DNA of 64,000 nt, from positions 1,054,001-1,118,000 of the forward strand of contig JAACJO010000003.1 in NCBI GenBank assembly GCA_013368445.1, written 5' to 3'. The notes under the pieces are model-generated. The model searched no databases, was not told the origin of the DNA, and worked only from the letters and a program-made list of their open reading frames with translations. Shown here in pieces: positions 16,446 through 26,300 of the stretch. Source of the DNA: Leucocoprinus leucothites (Eukaryota > Basidiomycota > Agaricomycetes > Agaricales > Agaricaceae). A program made the position numbers and the translations under genes. Numbering within the stretch: position 1 is the stretch's first letter; each line of letters begins with the position of its first letter.

Positions 16446-16700
16446 TAGGAATAGACTAACAGACTGATAAACAGACAATGATAGTTTCATGGATATCGCA
16501 TTTGGATTTGAACACTTGGATATCTAACTATGATAGCTGTTACATCAGCGGACAGATTAGTATTTATCAGTATTGTGATTGTGATCCAGGACTTGTAGTT
16601 GTAGTTTCATAGTTTGATACAGTTTCATCTTAGTTAGTATTTAAGGACCTTGTATTAACAAGATTAAACACAAGTTTAATCTTTCCTTTGTTTCCCGGAC
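16446..16700 (+). repeat. 3' LTR of A1, second piece
   Basis: Continues the first piece directly after the TSD TAGGA (ATAGACTAACAGACTG as in the 5' LTR) and stops at 16700 where element A2 enters with TSD CGGAC (16696-16700 and 34434-34438). Confidence 0.92.
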
Positions 16701-17397
16701 TGTTAAGATTTACAGTCAGAGCGCCTAGTAACGTCACGTGTCACAACACGTGATTGGGTTACGTAAGACAGCGGCTAACTGGTCTTTAACCTACTTCAAT
16801 TAATAAGCTTGAGTATTCTCGAAAGCTCAGTAAGAGAAGGCCAAGAAGACTTGAGGTAAGTCTAAGGTAGCGCGAGGTTCGAGACAACAACAATGATACA
16901 AGTGAATTCAAGGCAGGGCAAGTAAACACAAGTAGTCCGGGAAACAAAGGAAAGATTAAACTTGCGTTTAATCTTCCAAATACAAGTCCTTAAATACTAA
17001 CTAGACGAAACGATATCAAACTATGAAACTACAACTACAAGTCTGAAAATCACTATCATGATTCTGATAAATACGTATCTGTCCGCCGATGTAACAGCTA
17101 TCATAGTTAGATATCTAATAGTTCAAATCCAAACGCGATGTCCATGAAACCATCATTGTCTGTTAATCAGTCCTGTTAGTCCATGACAATCAAACAGCAA
17201 AACCATTCCTCCTGATCCTCTTGATAATGTCTGTCCAATTATATTCATCCCAATCGACATCGAATCGTTCTTCTTCCACATCAAACTTTCCAACGTATTC
17301 TTCCCAATCTAGAACTGCAGTCTCGGTCCTGGTGGCTGTGTCGGTGTCTAGGATGATTAAGTCACAATGAGCATCAATCAGGTCGACGTTTATAACA
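16701..17397 (-). repeat. 3' LTR of element A2
   Basis: Reverse complement of the A LTR. On the minus strand it follows the polypurine stretch AAAAGGGATAA (about 17398-17408). The U3 frame 17397-17190 is open and continues ORF4. Confidence 0.93.
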
Positions 17398-18140
17398 TTA
17401 TCCCTTTTGTAGGACTTGATGTCCTCATCAATGTCCTTATCCAAATTGGACTCAGTAATCTCCATAGGGCTCTCCTGTGATGTTGGCAATTGCGACATCG
17501 TCGTAGGGGTCATCATACTCTTCTCCATAAGCATCCCTATGATCATAACCTCCATCTGAGACTCGTCGAGGTCTGAGGTGGCATTGGGTACGAGGTCGAC
17601 GGCGAGGCGTTTGGTGATGCGTATGTCTGGTGTCAGGAGTCGGGCGAGCTGGAGAACACGGCGGTAGAACTCGTGTTCTACTTGCGTCTGTTGAGTCGAG
17701 TCCCACGCAGAGGAAGACTTCGTTTTTCCTTTGTCGTTGACGTCAAACAGGTTGGATTGGACGGACTTCTTGAGTCAGAGTGCTTTGGGAAGAAGGTAAG
17801 GGGAGGTCTCCGGGTCTAAATACTTGGGATGGATGTTTGCAGGTAAGGATAGGTTTGAGCCATCGTCGTTCTCGATCAGAGACTCCGCTGATGAATGAGG
17901 AGAGGGGAAAGAGGTGTAATTGTGGGAACTTTGCAACGGCTCGTTGTTGTAAGACTTGTGCGAATTCTCGGGTGGTACATGCTCATTGTTTGTTGAGGAA
18001 GCAGTATCTTCCGAGATGTCCAGGGGCAGAGTGTTGGCAGTAGTGGCAGGTATAACGTTCGCATTGGTCCACGAAATGACCATCGACCCTACAGATTGCG
18101 CAGTATTCTCTCTGTGTAGTACTTTCGGGGGTGGGAATAG
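17190..18140 (-). CDS. ORF4 of A2, overlaps ORF3 and ends inside the LTR (unrecognised)
   Basis: In the +1 frame relative to ORF3, a reading frame from the zinc-knuckle region (about 18140) reads through LIENDDGSNLSLP and FYRRVLQLARLLTPDIR. It crosses the polypurine tract and ends in U3 with YNWTDIIKRIRRNGFAV and TGA at 17190. One TGA (17775-17777) interrupts it where A1 has a sense codon. The tail is acidic and Trp-rich, and five LTR copies keep it open. No ATG is clearly favoured, so translation by frameshift from ORF3 or from a spliced RNA is inferred, not shown. I do not recognise the protein, and it may be a by-product of low stop density. Confidence 0.45.
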
Positions 18141-18843
18141 AGTCGGGTTTCGTTTGTGGCAATCGTAGTCCGCGATCATCCGTTCCAGTCTGTTCCGTTC
18201 CCTGAGGGGCGTCAGGTCGATCCACATTAGGAAGTTCATTGGGAACTCCATTGGTTCCATCATCGGGTCCATCTGGGTACTGGAGAGTAGGAAGTTCAGA
18301 TCCTTGTCAAGTCTCGCTAGGCTCACTTGGATCTGGAGCCTTTGGGAAAGCGTGAAGGGCTTGTTCAGCCGCTGACATGATTTTCCTAATGACAGGCGAT
18401 TCGACAGTTCGGCGAAGTGAGTTAACGTGACACTTGAAGAAATACGAGTGGTGGAGCAACGTGTGTTTAAGAAATAAGAGAGTAGTCCAGTCCTCCCTGA
18501 ATAGGTCGAACTGGACAGCGTCGAGTGAATCTTTGTGGAGAGTGGCCCTAGCTTCAGTGAAGGGGGCGTCGTAGAGTTGGAAGGTTTGAATGGCTCTAGT
18601 GGGGTCGGTGTAGGTTTCCTCTGGTGGGGAATCTTCCGAAATTGAGGCAACGGACTGTGCGATGGTCGTGACTGGAGGGGCAACGACATAGCTCGTTCCT
18701 ATTCCAGGCGAGGTATATGTTGGAGGGCGTGGGGATAAATGACTGGAGTTAGACATGATGTCTGATTTGCGAAGTGGTACTAGGGGTGTGTTGGATTGGT
18801 AGGTGTATGGTTCTGGGGTGGTGTTTGGAATGAGATGTTGCAT
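17604..18843 (-). pseudogene. ORF3 of A2: double zinc-knuckle protein after pol, stops present
   Basis: The ATG at 18843 lies 12 bp after the pol TGA, in the same frame. The N-terminal 178 codons include a helical-looking stretch (FLFREDWTTLLFLKH region). After a TGA at 18307 the same frame continues to CAICRVDGHFVDQC (CX2CX4HX4C) and CHYCQHSAPGHLGRYC (CX2CX6HX4C). It then has a TGA at about 17983 and a further stop near 17725, with a Tyr/Asp-rich end (GEEYDDPYDDVAIAN). The first two TGAs occur at the same sites in A1. Zinc knuckles suggest nucleic-acid binding. The role in the element is unknown to me. Confidence 0.6.
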
Positions 18844-18855
18844 GATTCTGGTTTT

Positions 18856-19930
18856 TCAACGAAGTTTATGATGTTGTTTATATGTGTCTAGCATCTCCTG
18901 TGCATTCTTTAGGGTGTCTGTGGGCTGCCATGTCCGTTCTGAATTAGGGTATCCTTTCCAATGTATCAGATATTCGATCAATGTATCAGATATTCGATCT
19001 TTCTGCGGCGTGTTTTGCGATGGCGAACAACGTCTTTGACTTCCCATTCTTCTTCTCCTTCTATTAGATCAGGTGGTGGGTTCTCGAAATGATTTCCGTA
19101 TTTGTCGTTCTCAGTTACTGGCCATAGGAGTCCTATGTGGAAGCAGGGATGAACTTTCCATGATTTGGGTAATTTTAGTTCATAGTTCACAGGTCCAAGC
19201 TTCTTTGTGATTTCGAAAGGTCCTACGTGTTTTGCTGATAGTTTTCTTGATGGTGCTCGAATAGGGAGGTTGCATGAATCCAGCCAGACCTTTTGTCCTA
19301 CTTCTAGTTTTGGAAGTGGACCTTTGATGCATTTGGTCATAGTTTGCCTTGCTTTCTCATGCGAATCTTGTGTGGCGATGCGGATATTCTTTATCCAGTC
19401 GATGCGGTCTTCAGTCGCCGGATTATTCGTTGGTTCTTGATCAGTTGGGAAAGCTTTGAGGGGGTGGCTGTACATCAGTTCGAAGGGTGTTTGTGATCGA
19501 TTTGAATGGGTTCTGGAGTTGTGTGCGAATTCGACGAGGGGTAGTTTCTTCGGCCAGTCAAGTGCGTTCTTGGAGCAGTAAGCAGAAAGGTACATTTCGA
19601 TTTCCTGGTTGAAGCGTTCGGTGGTACCGTCGGATTAAGGGTGGTATGCAGTAGATCGTGCGTGTTCTATTCCTAGCTTCTTGAACAGAGCTTGGACAGA
19701 TTTAGCAACGAATCTAGGGTCTTGATCTGAGATAATTTTATCTGGGGTTCCAAAATGCGAGAAGACGTTTTTAATTAACAGATCAGAGATGTGATCTGCA
19801 GTGGCTTCTTTTCGTGTTGGTACTATAATTATCCCTTTTGTGAGTCCATGGTCTACTACAGACAAAATAGAGTTGAATCCATCAACTTCTGGAAGATCAG
19901 TGATGAGATCCATAGCTATTTGTGCGAACG
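18856..19930 (-). pseudogene. Distal pol of A2: integrase core end and chromodomain
   Basis: Continues the integrase interrupted by element B: MDLITDLPEVDGFN, then DQDPRFVAKS, then a TAA at about 19634-19636 (A1 has CAA), then ERFNQEIEMYLSAYC and the GPFEITKKLGPVNYELKLP region. The chromodomain (EWEVKDVVRHRKTRRRKIEYLI / WKGYPNSERTWQP) is split by a 20-bp tandem duplication at 18961-19000 that shifts the frame. Without the TAA and the duplication this would be a normal chromovirus integrase end. Confidence 0.85.
18961..19000. repeat. 20-bp tandem duplication in A2 chromodomain
   Basis: ATGTATCAGATATTCGATC(A/T) occurs twice in a row. A1 has one copy. Twenty is not a multiple of three, so the frame is lost inside the chromodomain codons IEYLI. 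Confidence 0.95.
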
Positions 19931-19935
19931 GTTGA

Positions 19936-20599
19936 TGTTATGTATATTGATTATATCTAGCATTTGTTCCATCTATAACACGAAGTCGATATTAGCTTTA
20001 CTTAAGTAATATCGCAATTATGTTTTCTTCTTATTTGTTCTTGTATTTTCTCGTTTGTTTTGACTCGTTTACTTTGTCTGATTATGACTCGTTATGACTT
20101 GTTTGGTTTTGTTTGTTGTTTGATGACATGTGATTGTTAAATATAGCGGCGCTATATTTGGACTTATCTTGTGATCGGTCAGATGATCAAAGAAGAACTT
20201 CTTTAGAAGAACTTCTAAAGCTTCTTTGACAGATCGCGTCTTATATAGTTTAATTAGCGTTAAGGAAGCTGTACGCTTCTCTTCTTTCATTAGAAGCCCT
20301 TAGCCCTAGTTAATAATAGATACCGACTTGTATCGTATATAAGTCGTCGACATCTACCAAGGAGAAACATCGTTTCTACTTGGTTAGGTGGAGACTCAAT
20401 ACGAGCCTTTATCTATACAAAGTCGAATTGAACTTAAGCTCTAAGATCTCAATTACTAAAGTCTTAAACTCTATAATCGCCGTATTATAACTCTGACTTA
20501 GTAAACGACTTTGTCGCTTACCGAGAAGGAGTCCCCTTTGATAAGATCAACTCGATACTTATCGCGCCAGCTTAGGACCGGGCCGGCGTCACTATAACA
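19936..20599 (+). repeat. 5' LTR of element B
   Basis: From TGTTATGTATATTGATTA to GGCGTCACTATAACA. TATATAA is at 20336-20342 and the self-primer at 20369-20381. The U3 contains a repeat-like AAGAAGAACTTCTTTAGAAG hairpin near 20190-20225. Confidence 0.95.
20336..20381 (+). promoter_or_regulatory. TATA box and predicted RNA start / self-primer of element B
   Basis: TATATAA at 20336-20342 lies 33 nt before ATCGTTTCTACTT (20369-20381), the 13-nt segment complementary to the primer binding site. In Tf1 the primer is the very 5' end of the RNA, so this spacing fits a start at or near 20369. Confidence 0.75.
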
Positions 20600-20601
20600 T
20601 T

Positions 20602-20614
20602 AAGTAGAAACGAT
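20602..20614 (+). promoter_or_regulatory. Self-priming primer binding site of element B
   Basis: AAGTAGAAACGAT lies two bases after the LTR and is the exact reverse complement of 20369-20381. The same two-base gap and layout are seen in family A. Confidence 0.82.
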
Positions 20615-21160
20615 CCTTCTCTGTTAGCACAGAGCCGTTACTTTGCCCAGTAACCCAACAACGTTGCAAACACTGTCGATTTGGGTTATCGCGGTTATCG
20701 CACAAGCTGTCCCAAAACTATTGTGCATAACAACGAAGAGAGGGTCGACACACATTGCCAACTAGTGGATTAGTTGAGGATCACTCTTATTGATCTGAGC
20801 GAATACCCACGCTCTTAAAACATTTGGAGGCTTGTGAGAGCTAAGGTCGTTGTACCTGAATCTCAAATAAGATACCAGACCCGAGGGTAGATACTCGGAA
20901 GGGAGAAATTTGCCAGAAAAGTTTGGCATATCTCTGAAGAATACCAGACCCGAGGGTAAATACTCGGAAGACAGTTTATCTGTTGAAAGTCTTAAGAGAC
21001 TATAAATACACAGTCCTAGTGACTATAAGGTGAGTCCATAGCGACTATAAACTAATTTTCCAATCACGGCAGAATCAAACTGCAAGTGTGATAATTGTCT
21101 TAAGGACAATTTACCATTTAAGACCATACCAGGTGTCTCTATAGGCACCCATAAACATAG

Positions 21161-22186
21161 TCCACAACGGACCCAGCAGAGTTTGCAAGACAAGTTGAAA
21201 TCTTCGCAAGAAGAGAATTTCCAGAAGAATCCTACAGTACCTACTACAGTGAAACCCGAAGAACAAGGTTCTACAGAAGTAAAGGATCAGGAAGATTCTA
21301 TTACATCAAAGAACACGAAGGGAAAGTTGCCTACGTCCCAATCAAAAAGGAACAAGAAGGAGTCCTTGAAGCCGAATACGCAGCAGTTGGTCACAAGCAA
21401 CTTCACAGAACTGTCAAACAACAAATTGAAAGAGGAGCTGGTCTTGAAGAACTTCGAGACGTTACCGAAGAACAGTATATTGAAGAAGCAAAAAGAAGAC
21501 AAACTCCATTTTCAGAAACCCCTACAGAATCTAGCAGAACCATCGAACCAGAACCAATCCTTGACATTACCCCAAGAATTGAAGACACCTCACAAGACAA
21601 TCATTCAGAGCCCAGAATTGACACTCCAAGTTCAGAAGAATCTGAATTTGACGAAGAAGACGAAGAAGAAGACGAAGAAGGAACAGATAGTGGAGAAAGA
21701 AGCCAACAAGAATCTGAAGGAAATCGAACAGAAGAGGAAGCAGAAGCACTCGCAAGGGCAATCGACAATCTCAAACTTAAATCCCCAGAGAAACCCAGAC
21801 TCGATAGACCCCCTTCTTACTCCTCGAGCCCAGCCTTTGGACATAGCCCAAGGTTCCTCAGTCCCATTACGAACCCTATCCCCTTTAGCTTTACCAATTC
21901 CCCCACCGGTATTGCCAGTACCAGTACCTTACCAACAACCAATCCCAACATTACTACAGCCAGTACCACCATCACCATACCCACTAACACCCAAACAAAA
22001 GGGAAAGCAAAGGCAGTCGTCACCAACACAGGAGGTTCTTCAAACCGAAGAAGTCCCACACCGCCACCACCAAATCCTCAAGGAGGACCACCAAGTCCCG
22101 GAGGTAATCCGCCTGGAGGACCAGGAGGACCAGGAGGACCAGGAGGAGGACCACCAAATCCTAATCCAAACCCCCCGCCAAACCCA
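21161..22186 (+). other. Open frame without ATG, fused in frame to gag of element B
   Basis: The gag frame is open from just after the TAG at 21158-21160 to the gag ATG at 22187, 342 codons with no ATG. The translation is not random: it starts EFARQVEIFARREFPEE, has a basic part, then a very acidic part (EFDEEDEEEDEEGTDSGE) and a Pro/Gly-rich end. No ATG exists in any + frame between 20369 and 22186. It may be an N-terminal Gag extension started at a non-AUG codon, or a leader kept free of AUG. A TTG-started ORF in another frame (21183-23327) overlaps it and is judged a shadow. Confidence 0.55.
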
Positions 22187-23383
22187 ATGGCACAACCTCA
22201 AGCAGGATTCCAGCTTAAGTACCCAAAGCCCAACAGGTTTGATGGCAACCCAAGCTATTACAGACCATGGATGGCCGAAGTCGAACTCTACTTCGACTCA
22301 TATGGTGTCACAGATGATCAATCAAGAGTCAACTACACCCTTGGATTACTCGATGGAGCTGCCAAGTTATGGCAACAGGATTACAGACTTAGTCAAGCAA
22401 CTGCAGCTACCCAAGCAGGATACACCCCACACACCTTCGATCAGTTCAAGAATGCGCTCGAACAGTCATTCGCTCCAACACAACAGAGCTTTGAGGCTGA
22501 AAGAGAGCTCCGCTATTATAGACAACGAAACAAATACATCGAAGAATACATCGCCAATTTTTCCGTCCTCGCCTCACGTGCAGGACTTACTGACAGCACT
22601 TCTCTCCGATCCTACTTCGCCGAAGGACTTGACAACGACGTCAGATTCGAAGCAATCCGAGCTGACCCCCAAACCCTTGCAGAATGGAAAACAGCTGCAA
22701 GACAGGCATACAAAGTTGTCCAAGAGCAAAAGAGATACCGCATTGGAAATTCTAATCCAGGATCTTCAAATAGATCAAGAAAGACCAAAAAGAATAGTAG
22801 ACAACACGGATCCCAACCACGATATAATGACGTCTATAGTCAACCCCTATCTAGACCCAGACGATCCGAGTGGGACATGGATATCGACAGAATATCAAGA
22901 GGAATATACCGATTATCAATCGAAGATGATCGGGAAGCAGACGACGGAGGTATATACGAACTTGGCGCAGAGGATGATGATAATCCTGAAGAAGAGGAGA
23001 GTGAAGGAGAAGACATCAATCAAACGTACAATGAAGGACCAAGCAACACAGACAGAGATGTCTATGGGTCACTATACTCCCACATCATCAATAACGTTCT
23101 CACCGACGAACAGAGAGTTGCACTCAAGAGAGGAGAATGCTTCTTCTGCCACAAGAAAGGACATTTCGCTAAATCTTGTCCGGCAAGGAAGGTTTGGTTT
23201 AAGTCAAGAGGAAAGACAAACATGGGATCGAAGCAGACGCAGAAGTCCCAGTCCAAACCGAAACAAGGGAATCGTAGACCTTTCAAGCCTAAAAGGAAAG
23301 ATCCAGACGCCATGGTTTACGAAATAGAACAAGCTAGTGATGAAGACGACCCATTTCAAGAATACTCAAATGAAAATTTTTGA
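22187..23383 (+). CDS. gag: Gag of element B
   Basis: The product is 398 aa from the first ATG of the predicted transcript. The Retrotrans_gag-like core lies at about residues 20-170 (RFDGNPSYYRPWMAEVELYF, LWQQDYRL, QSFEAERELRYYRQRNKYIE). An acidic linker follows, then a CCHC zinc knuckle CFFCHKKGHFAKSC at about 318-331 and a basic tail. It forms the particle and binds the RNA. The stop is TGA at 23381-23383, directly after the heptamer AAATTTT, so some ribosomes would shift to the pol frame. Translation may also begin upstream in the same frame without ATG. Confidence 0.9.
   Translation: MAQPQAGFQLKYPKPNRFDGNPSYYRPWMAEVELYFDSYGVTDDQSRVNYTLGLLDGAAKLWQQDYRLSQATAATQAGYTPHTFDQFKNALEQSFAPTQQSFEAERELRYYRQRNKYIEEYIANFSVLASRAGLTDSTSLRSYFAEGLDNDVRFEAIRADPQTLAEWKTAARQAYKVVQEQKRYRIGNSNPGSSNRSRKTKKNSRQHGSQPRYNDVYSQPLSRPRRSEWDMDIDRISRGIYRLSIEDDREADDGGIYELGAEDDDNPEEEESEGEDINQTYNEGPSNTDRDVYGSLYSHIINNVLTDEQRVALKRGECFFCHKKGHFAKSCPARKVWFKSRGKTNMGSKQTQKSQSKPKQGNRRPFKPKRKDPDAMVYEIEQASDEDDPFQEYSNENF
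23374..23380 (+). promoter_or_regulatory. Predicted -1 ribosomal frameshift site A_AAT_TTT between gag and pol
   Basis: In gag frame the codons are AAT TTT TGA. The heptamer fits X_XXY_YYZ and differs in one base from the Rous sarcoma virus site A_AAU_UUA, also placed right before the gag stop. The pol frame opens only at 23374 (TGA at 23371-23373) and gag ends at 23383, so any shift must fall in this ten-base gap. Confidence 0.8.
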
Positions 23384-26300
23384 GTACTCACGAAGATCAG
23401 ATAGACATCATCGATCTTCAATCAAACAAAGGATTAACAGTACATGTACCAATATTGCTCCATACAACTAGAGCAAAACACAATCTACAAGCACTACTAG
23501 ACTCAGGAGCTAGTGGAGAATTTATCGACCCACAACTAGTCGATACCTACAACTTGCCAAAATTCAAAATGAAAAAGGCAATCAAAATCCGTAATGCCGA
23601 TGGAACACAGAACCTATCAGGAAGTTGTACTCACTATACAAAATTAAAAATAGAAGTGAACAACAAAACTATGACGATCTCACCAAGAATAGTCAAACTT
23701 GGATCAAACCAACTATTCTTAGGAATCACATGGCTAAAGAGATTCAATCCCGACGTTGATTGGCAGAAACTGTCATTACGTTGGCGAGATGAAAATTCTC
23801 ATACAATCAAATTAACCAAAGCGAAAACTGATTCCATCAATCAGTTGTATTATGAAATCAATGTGAAGTCTAACACATCACAACAACTTCACAACTCGGC
23901 TACTAAACCTAAAAGGGAATCAGACCCTGTGAAAGCCGTACCAAAGAAATTTCATCAGTTTCTCAAAGTCTTCAACAAAGATGAATCTGAGAAATTACCA
24001 CCCAGACGTCCTTGGGATCATAAAATCGAGACTATACCTGAATTTGAACCCAAACGAATGCCAGTTTATCACCTGACACCTCAGGAAAGAACTGAACTTG
24101 ACAAGTTTATTTCCGAAAATCTACGAAAAGGATATATTCGGAAATCCAAATCACCAATGGCCTCTTCTTTCTTCTTTGTAGGAAAGAAAGGAGGAGACTT
24201 ACGTCCATGCCAAGATTATCGATTCCTTAACAAGAATACAATAAAGAATGCTCACCCAATACCGAGCATATCACGAATCATGGATAAACTCAAAGGATCT
24301 AATTGGTTCACCAAGTTAGATGTCCGACTAGGATATAATAATGTCCGAATCCATGAAGGACATGAATGGAAAGCGGCATTCCGCACTCCAAATGGGTTAT
24401 ATGAACCCACAGTCATGTTCTTTGGAATGACAAATTCCCCTGCTACCTTCCAATCCATGATGGATCACATCTTTAAAGACCTTACTGAGAAAGGCGGAGT
24501 TATTATTTACATGGATGACATCCTTATCCATGCAAAAACGAAAGAACAACTCGAAAGACTTACTAAACAAGTCTTGAAGATTCTACAACAGAACGAGTTG
24601 TATTTAAAGACTGAGAAATGCGAATTCGAGAAGCAACGCCTAGAGTACCTCGGAGTTATCATAACTCCTGACTCTATCGAGATGGACCCCATTAAACTTA
24701 AGGGAATACAGGATTGGCCTGTACCCAAGTCTGTCCGAAATATCCGACAATTCATTGGATTCTGCAACTTCTATCGCAAATTCATTCACAACTTCTCAGC
24801 TATCGCACAACCACTTAATGCATTACTTCGCAAAACAACGAAATTCGAATGGAGCTCAGAAGCACAGAAAAGTTTTGAGAAGCTCAAGGAACAATTCCTT
24901 AAGCAACCTATACTTCAAATAGTTGACGAATCAAAGCCATTCGAAATCGAATGTGATGCTTCCGCATTTGCTACTGGTGCAGTACTACTCCAAAGAGATT
25001 CAAATGGAGATAAGCACCCTGTGGCTTATTATTCACAAACCCTCAACCCTGCGGAACGAAACTATCATGTGTCTGACCAAGAATTCCTTGCTATTATTAG
25101 AGCACTAAAGGAATGGCGACACTACCTTGAAGGATCAGCACACCCTATCATCATATGGTCTGATCACGAGAATCTCACCAGATGGCGAGAACCACAACAA
25201 TTAAATCGAAGACAAGCTAGATGGATGCTATATATGACACGCTTCCATTACTCCATAAAGCACTTGGCTGGCAACAAAAATACTCTTGCCGATGCATTGA
25301 GTAGAAGACCAGACCTAGTCCCAGATGGAAAGGATAACGAAGATCTAGTTGCGATACCATCAGAAAAATTCATTAACTTCCTTTCTGAGGAAATTAAAGA
25401 AGAAATTAAAAATAAACAAAAGAAGATCAACCCATCTGAAAGATTCACAGAAGATGATGGCATTTATAAATATCAGGGAAGACATGTGATACCTGAAGAT
25501 GCCGAACTAAAAAAAAGACTTCTACAACGTGTACATGATCACGAGACATCAGGACACCCAGGAACAGCTGAAACGTTCCGTAAACTATCTAAATTAGTTT
25601 ACTGGCCTGGAATGAACACATATGTTCAGAACTATGTGAAAGGATGCCCTATTTGTCAACAGTACAAAATCAATCGTCATCCGGTTAAACCACCAATGCA
25701 ACCGATTAAAGGCCCTTCTTCTACAAGGCCCTTTTCCCAAATATCCATGGATCTTATCACAGATCTACCACCTGACGATGGATATGATTGTATATTGTCC
25801 ATAGTGGACCATGGACTTACGAAAGGGATAATCCTAACTCCAACAAAGAAGACAGTAAATGCTGATGGCATTGCTGAAATTCTTATTGACAAAGTATTTT
25901 CGAAATACGGAACACCCAACAAAATAATCTCAGATCGAGATCCACGATTTGCTGCTAAATCAATGCAAAAACTATACGAAAAACTCAATATTACCCCAGC
26001 CCTGTCTACAGCATACCATCCACAGACAGATGGAACTACCGAAAGGTACAACCAAGAAATCGAGTTTTACTTAGCAGTTTACACATCACAAAACCCAACC
26101 ATATGGAAACGAGCACTTCCAATGATTGAATTTGTACACAATACGAAACCCCATTCTGGAAGAAAACACTCACCATACGAATTAATCCTAGGATATAACC
26201 CACAAGCGTTTATCTCAGACATAGAGACAGACACACCTTCTATCAATGAGAAGTCTCTATTCTTGGAACAAGTCCGAGAAGCAGCTTTAGAGGCACATGA

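Noticed and set aside
21183..23327. 714-codon TTG-started frame overlapping gag of element B
   Set aside because: It has no ATG start and conflicts with the gag frame, which carries the Retrotrans_gag core and zinc knuckle and continues upstream with acidic, protein-like sequence. The region is poor in T, so open frames are expected.
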